A DNA stretch of 33,391 nucleotides from Terasakiella magnetica (GTDB taxonomy: Bacteria > Pseudomonadota > Alphaproteobacteria > Rhodospirillales > Magnetospirillaceae). The stretch covers positions 1-33,391 of the forward strand of contig CACVCF010000279.1 in NCBI GenBank assembly GCA_902729415.1, read 5' to 3'. The notes under the pieces are model-generated. The model did not search any database, was not told the DNA's origin, and saw only the letters and a program-made list of their open reading frames with translations. The position numbers were made by a program, and so were the translations under genes. This document shows, in pieces, positions 31,986 through 33,391 of the stretch; the stretch's first letter is position 1, and each line of letters begins with the position of its first letter.

Positions 31986-33185
31986 TTAAGCGCGGGGCCG
32001 TGCGGACGAGGACGCATCATCGAACTGGCGCAGCGCCATGGTCCCGGCCTCCTTCTTCGCCACTTGGCTTACTATATCATAAGCTTTGGCGACCGCGTCT
32101 CTCAAGCCGCTATCCAGGTTTTCAAGGCCCCCGCCAACATTGATCAGAAACTGAGCGTGGCTCATCCGAGCCTGCATGGCGACGCCGATGTTGAAAGATA
32201 ATCCGACACGACCCGACAGGATAGCGTCTCCGGATTTGATCAGCCGGGACAGCAGTGTCCGCAAAAGCGACACAGCACTTGCATCGACCAATTTACGGAT
32301 GACGCGTAATCGTTCGATATCCGAAGGAGAGCATCCATGTTGCTCGACCCGCATCTGCACCAGCGCCATGAGGTTGATCAAACGCTCCTCGGCATCGGCC
32401 ACCGCCAGGTGCATTGCGGCAGCCTCCTTGCTTCCACCGGACGACGCAATCCGCGCCAGAAGCTGCTCGATCAGGCGCGCGGTCACGAACGCCTTGTCGA
32501 TTACCGCACGGGTCTGCCGGTCTCCGCCCTCCTCCTCAACGTCAGTGTCGACCGGTCTGACCGAGGCTCGCGCTCCCCCCCCTGAAGAAGGAGGTGGGAC
32601 TGGGGGCGCCAGAGGCAGAGCGCCCCCTTGCTGCTCTTGGCGGACCGCTCTTCGCTCGGATTTCTCGACGGCTGAATTCAGCTGCTCGGCAATTCGGTCT
32701 TCCGCCCGGCGAAATGGCCCCTGATAACCCTTCGCGGACCGCCGCCGTCGGCAACGCCCACGATACGTGGCCGTAGACAGGAAGGGACGCTTGCCGTCCA
32801 TGGCGGAAACAAGCTTGGCCTGCACTGCCATGAGAGAGGTTGGCATGGCGATGATTTCGCAGATTCCCGCCTCCCGCACCTCGGCTAGCATCTCCGGGGT
32901 CCAGTCCCTACCGATGGTGACGATCGGAAGCATATTGACCGGAGCGGGCATATCCCAGCGGACGCAACGTGCAACAGCCGAACTTCCCCCACCGGGCAAA
33001 TCATTTTGGGTTATGATCAGGTCGAAAGCCTGATGACTGGCTCGGACTGCCTGAGTGACCGCCCCCACATCCCCCAGGAGTTCGATCTCATGCATCTTGA
33101 CGCCAAGCAGCAACTCCCGCAGCACCCGCCGCAGGCCGCCATCTGCAATTCCAATCAGTCCCCGACAAGCAGAAAATGGCTTCAT
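31986..33185 (-). CDS. Pseudo-receiver protein with ERLINLM helical domain (paralogue 3)
   Basis: 399 residues. A receiver-like domain at about 8-125 has L-I-I-T-Q-N-D-L-P where the phospho-acceptor Asp would be Gln, so it is likely inactive as a phospho-receiver. The linker has T-Y-R-G-R-C-R-R and Y-Q-G-P-F-R-R, then a Pro/Gly-rich part (P-P-V-P-P-P-S-S-G-G-G). The C-terminal domain has E-E-R-L-I-N-L-M-A-L-V, H-G-C-S, and I-L-S-G-R-V-G-L, matching the C-terminus of the split gene at 810-2365 (E-R-L-I-N-L-M, N-G-C-S, I-L-S-G-K-Q-G-V) closely. Unlike that gene it lacks a hemerythrin domain. Start is an ATG with AGGG some distance upstream. Confidence 0.82.
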   Translation of the reverse strand: MKPFSACRGLIGIADGGLRRVLRELLLGVKMHEIELLGDVGAVTQAVRASHQAFDLIITQNDLPGGGSSAVARCVRWDMPAPVNMLPIVTIGRDWTPEMLAEVREAGICEIIAMPTSLMAVQAKLVSAMDGKRPFLSTATYRGRCRRRRSAKGYQGPFRRAEDRIAEQLNSAVEKSERRAVRQEQQGGALPLAPPVPPPSSGGGARASVRPVDTDVEEEGGDRQTRAVIDKAFVTARLIEQLLARIASSGGSKEAAAMHLAVADAEERLINLMALVQMRVEQHGCSPSDIERLRVIRKLVDASAVSLLRTLLSRLIKSGDAILSGRVGLSFNIGVAMQARMSHAQFLINVGGGLENLDSGLRDAVAKAYDIVSQVAKKEAGTMALRQFDDASSSARPRA

Positions 33186-33391
33186 TTAGTATGCAAGCCC
33201 TAAGGGAGCCATATCAGTTAGGATCATATCGAACCATTGCCAGCGCCGTAACACAACCCTCGTTTCGTGAGAATTTGCGCTTCACATTGAGGTTTACCGA
33301 CAAACACTGAGTCAAACCCCATAAACCATACAGCATAGGCGGCTTATGCCTCTGACCCATTAGGGCCCCCATCCGCTTTCGGGCTCCGCTT

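Noticed and set aside
33186..33391. Right-hand end of the window
   Set aside because: Searched for a gene start, tRNA or terminator and found nothing I can support; probably the upstream region of paralogue 3.

Overview
The window reads as a piece of a magnetosome island from an alphaproteobacterium close to Magnetospirillum. The diagnostic genes are the complete mamXY operon (mamY, mamX, mamZ, ftsZm), a Mms6/MamG/MamD-type gene with the Leu-Gly repeat followed by a MamF/MmsF-family gene, a second Leu-Gly-type gene that is frameshifted, and a feoAB iron-import operon of the magnetosome-island kind. Many hemerythrin genes and an IS66-family insertion sequence also fit such an island. All names come from reading sequence motifs; no database search was run.

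Layout. 1-617: right end of an IS66-family element that cut into a hemerythrin gene (remnant 618-796). 810-3786 (minus strand): three-gene oxygen-sensing cluster: a bacteriohemerythrin, a hemerythrin-receiver protein, and a pseudo-receiver-hemerythrin-helical protein whose reading frame is split exactly at an A AAA AAG slippery sequence. 4282-5240: Leu-Gly magnetosome protein plus MamF-family protein. 5308-8114 (minus): feoA, feoB, a 57-residue Cys-rich FeoB-associated protein and a possible small membrane protein. 8458-9740: tandem CZB zinc-binding protein and a Leu-Gly magnetosome gene broken by a 7-bp tandem duplication. 9791-12677 (minus): von Willebrand A protein, PP2C phosphatase and protein kinase, the composition of the TerY-P triad. 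12981-17960: mamYXZ-ftsZm. 17987-21067: YnfA-type membrane protein, Zn/Cd/Pb P-type ATPase and a divergent MerR regulator with a recognisable operator. 21177-24095: small hydrophobic protein behind a Fur-box-like site, then a convergent pair made of a cysteine-free MamE/HtrA-like protease and an acidic protein. 24328-27508: small proteins and a pentapeptide-repeat protein with a cyclase-like C-terminus. 27866-33185: another hemerythrin, two more pseudo-receiver paralogues and two small proteins sharing an N-terminal motif.

How the parts may fit together. FeoAB would feed ferrous iron, MamX/MamZ are thought to set iron redox state in the magnetosome, the Leu-Gly and MamF-type proteins act on the crystal or vesicle surface, and MamY positions or shapes the vesicles. 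The hemerythrins and pseudo-receiver proteins would report oxygen or redox state, which matters for both magnetite formation and aerotaxis. The least explained material is (i) a family of three pseudo-receiver proteins with a shared RG-RR/KG-RR linker and a shared ERL(I/V)NLM helical domain, two of them next to small proteins with a common DK(I/M)R(I/V)LLTG motif, and (ii) the kinase-phosphatase-vWA triad placed head to head with mamY. Two genes carry frame defects that can be read precisely from the sequence.
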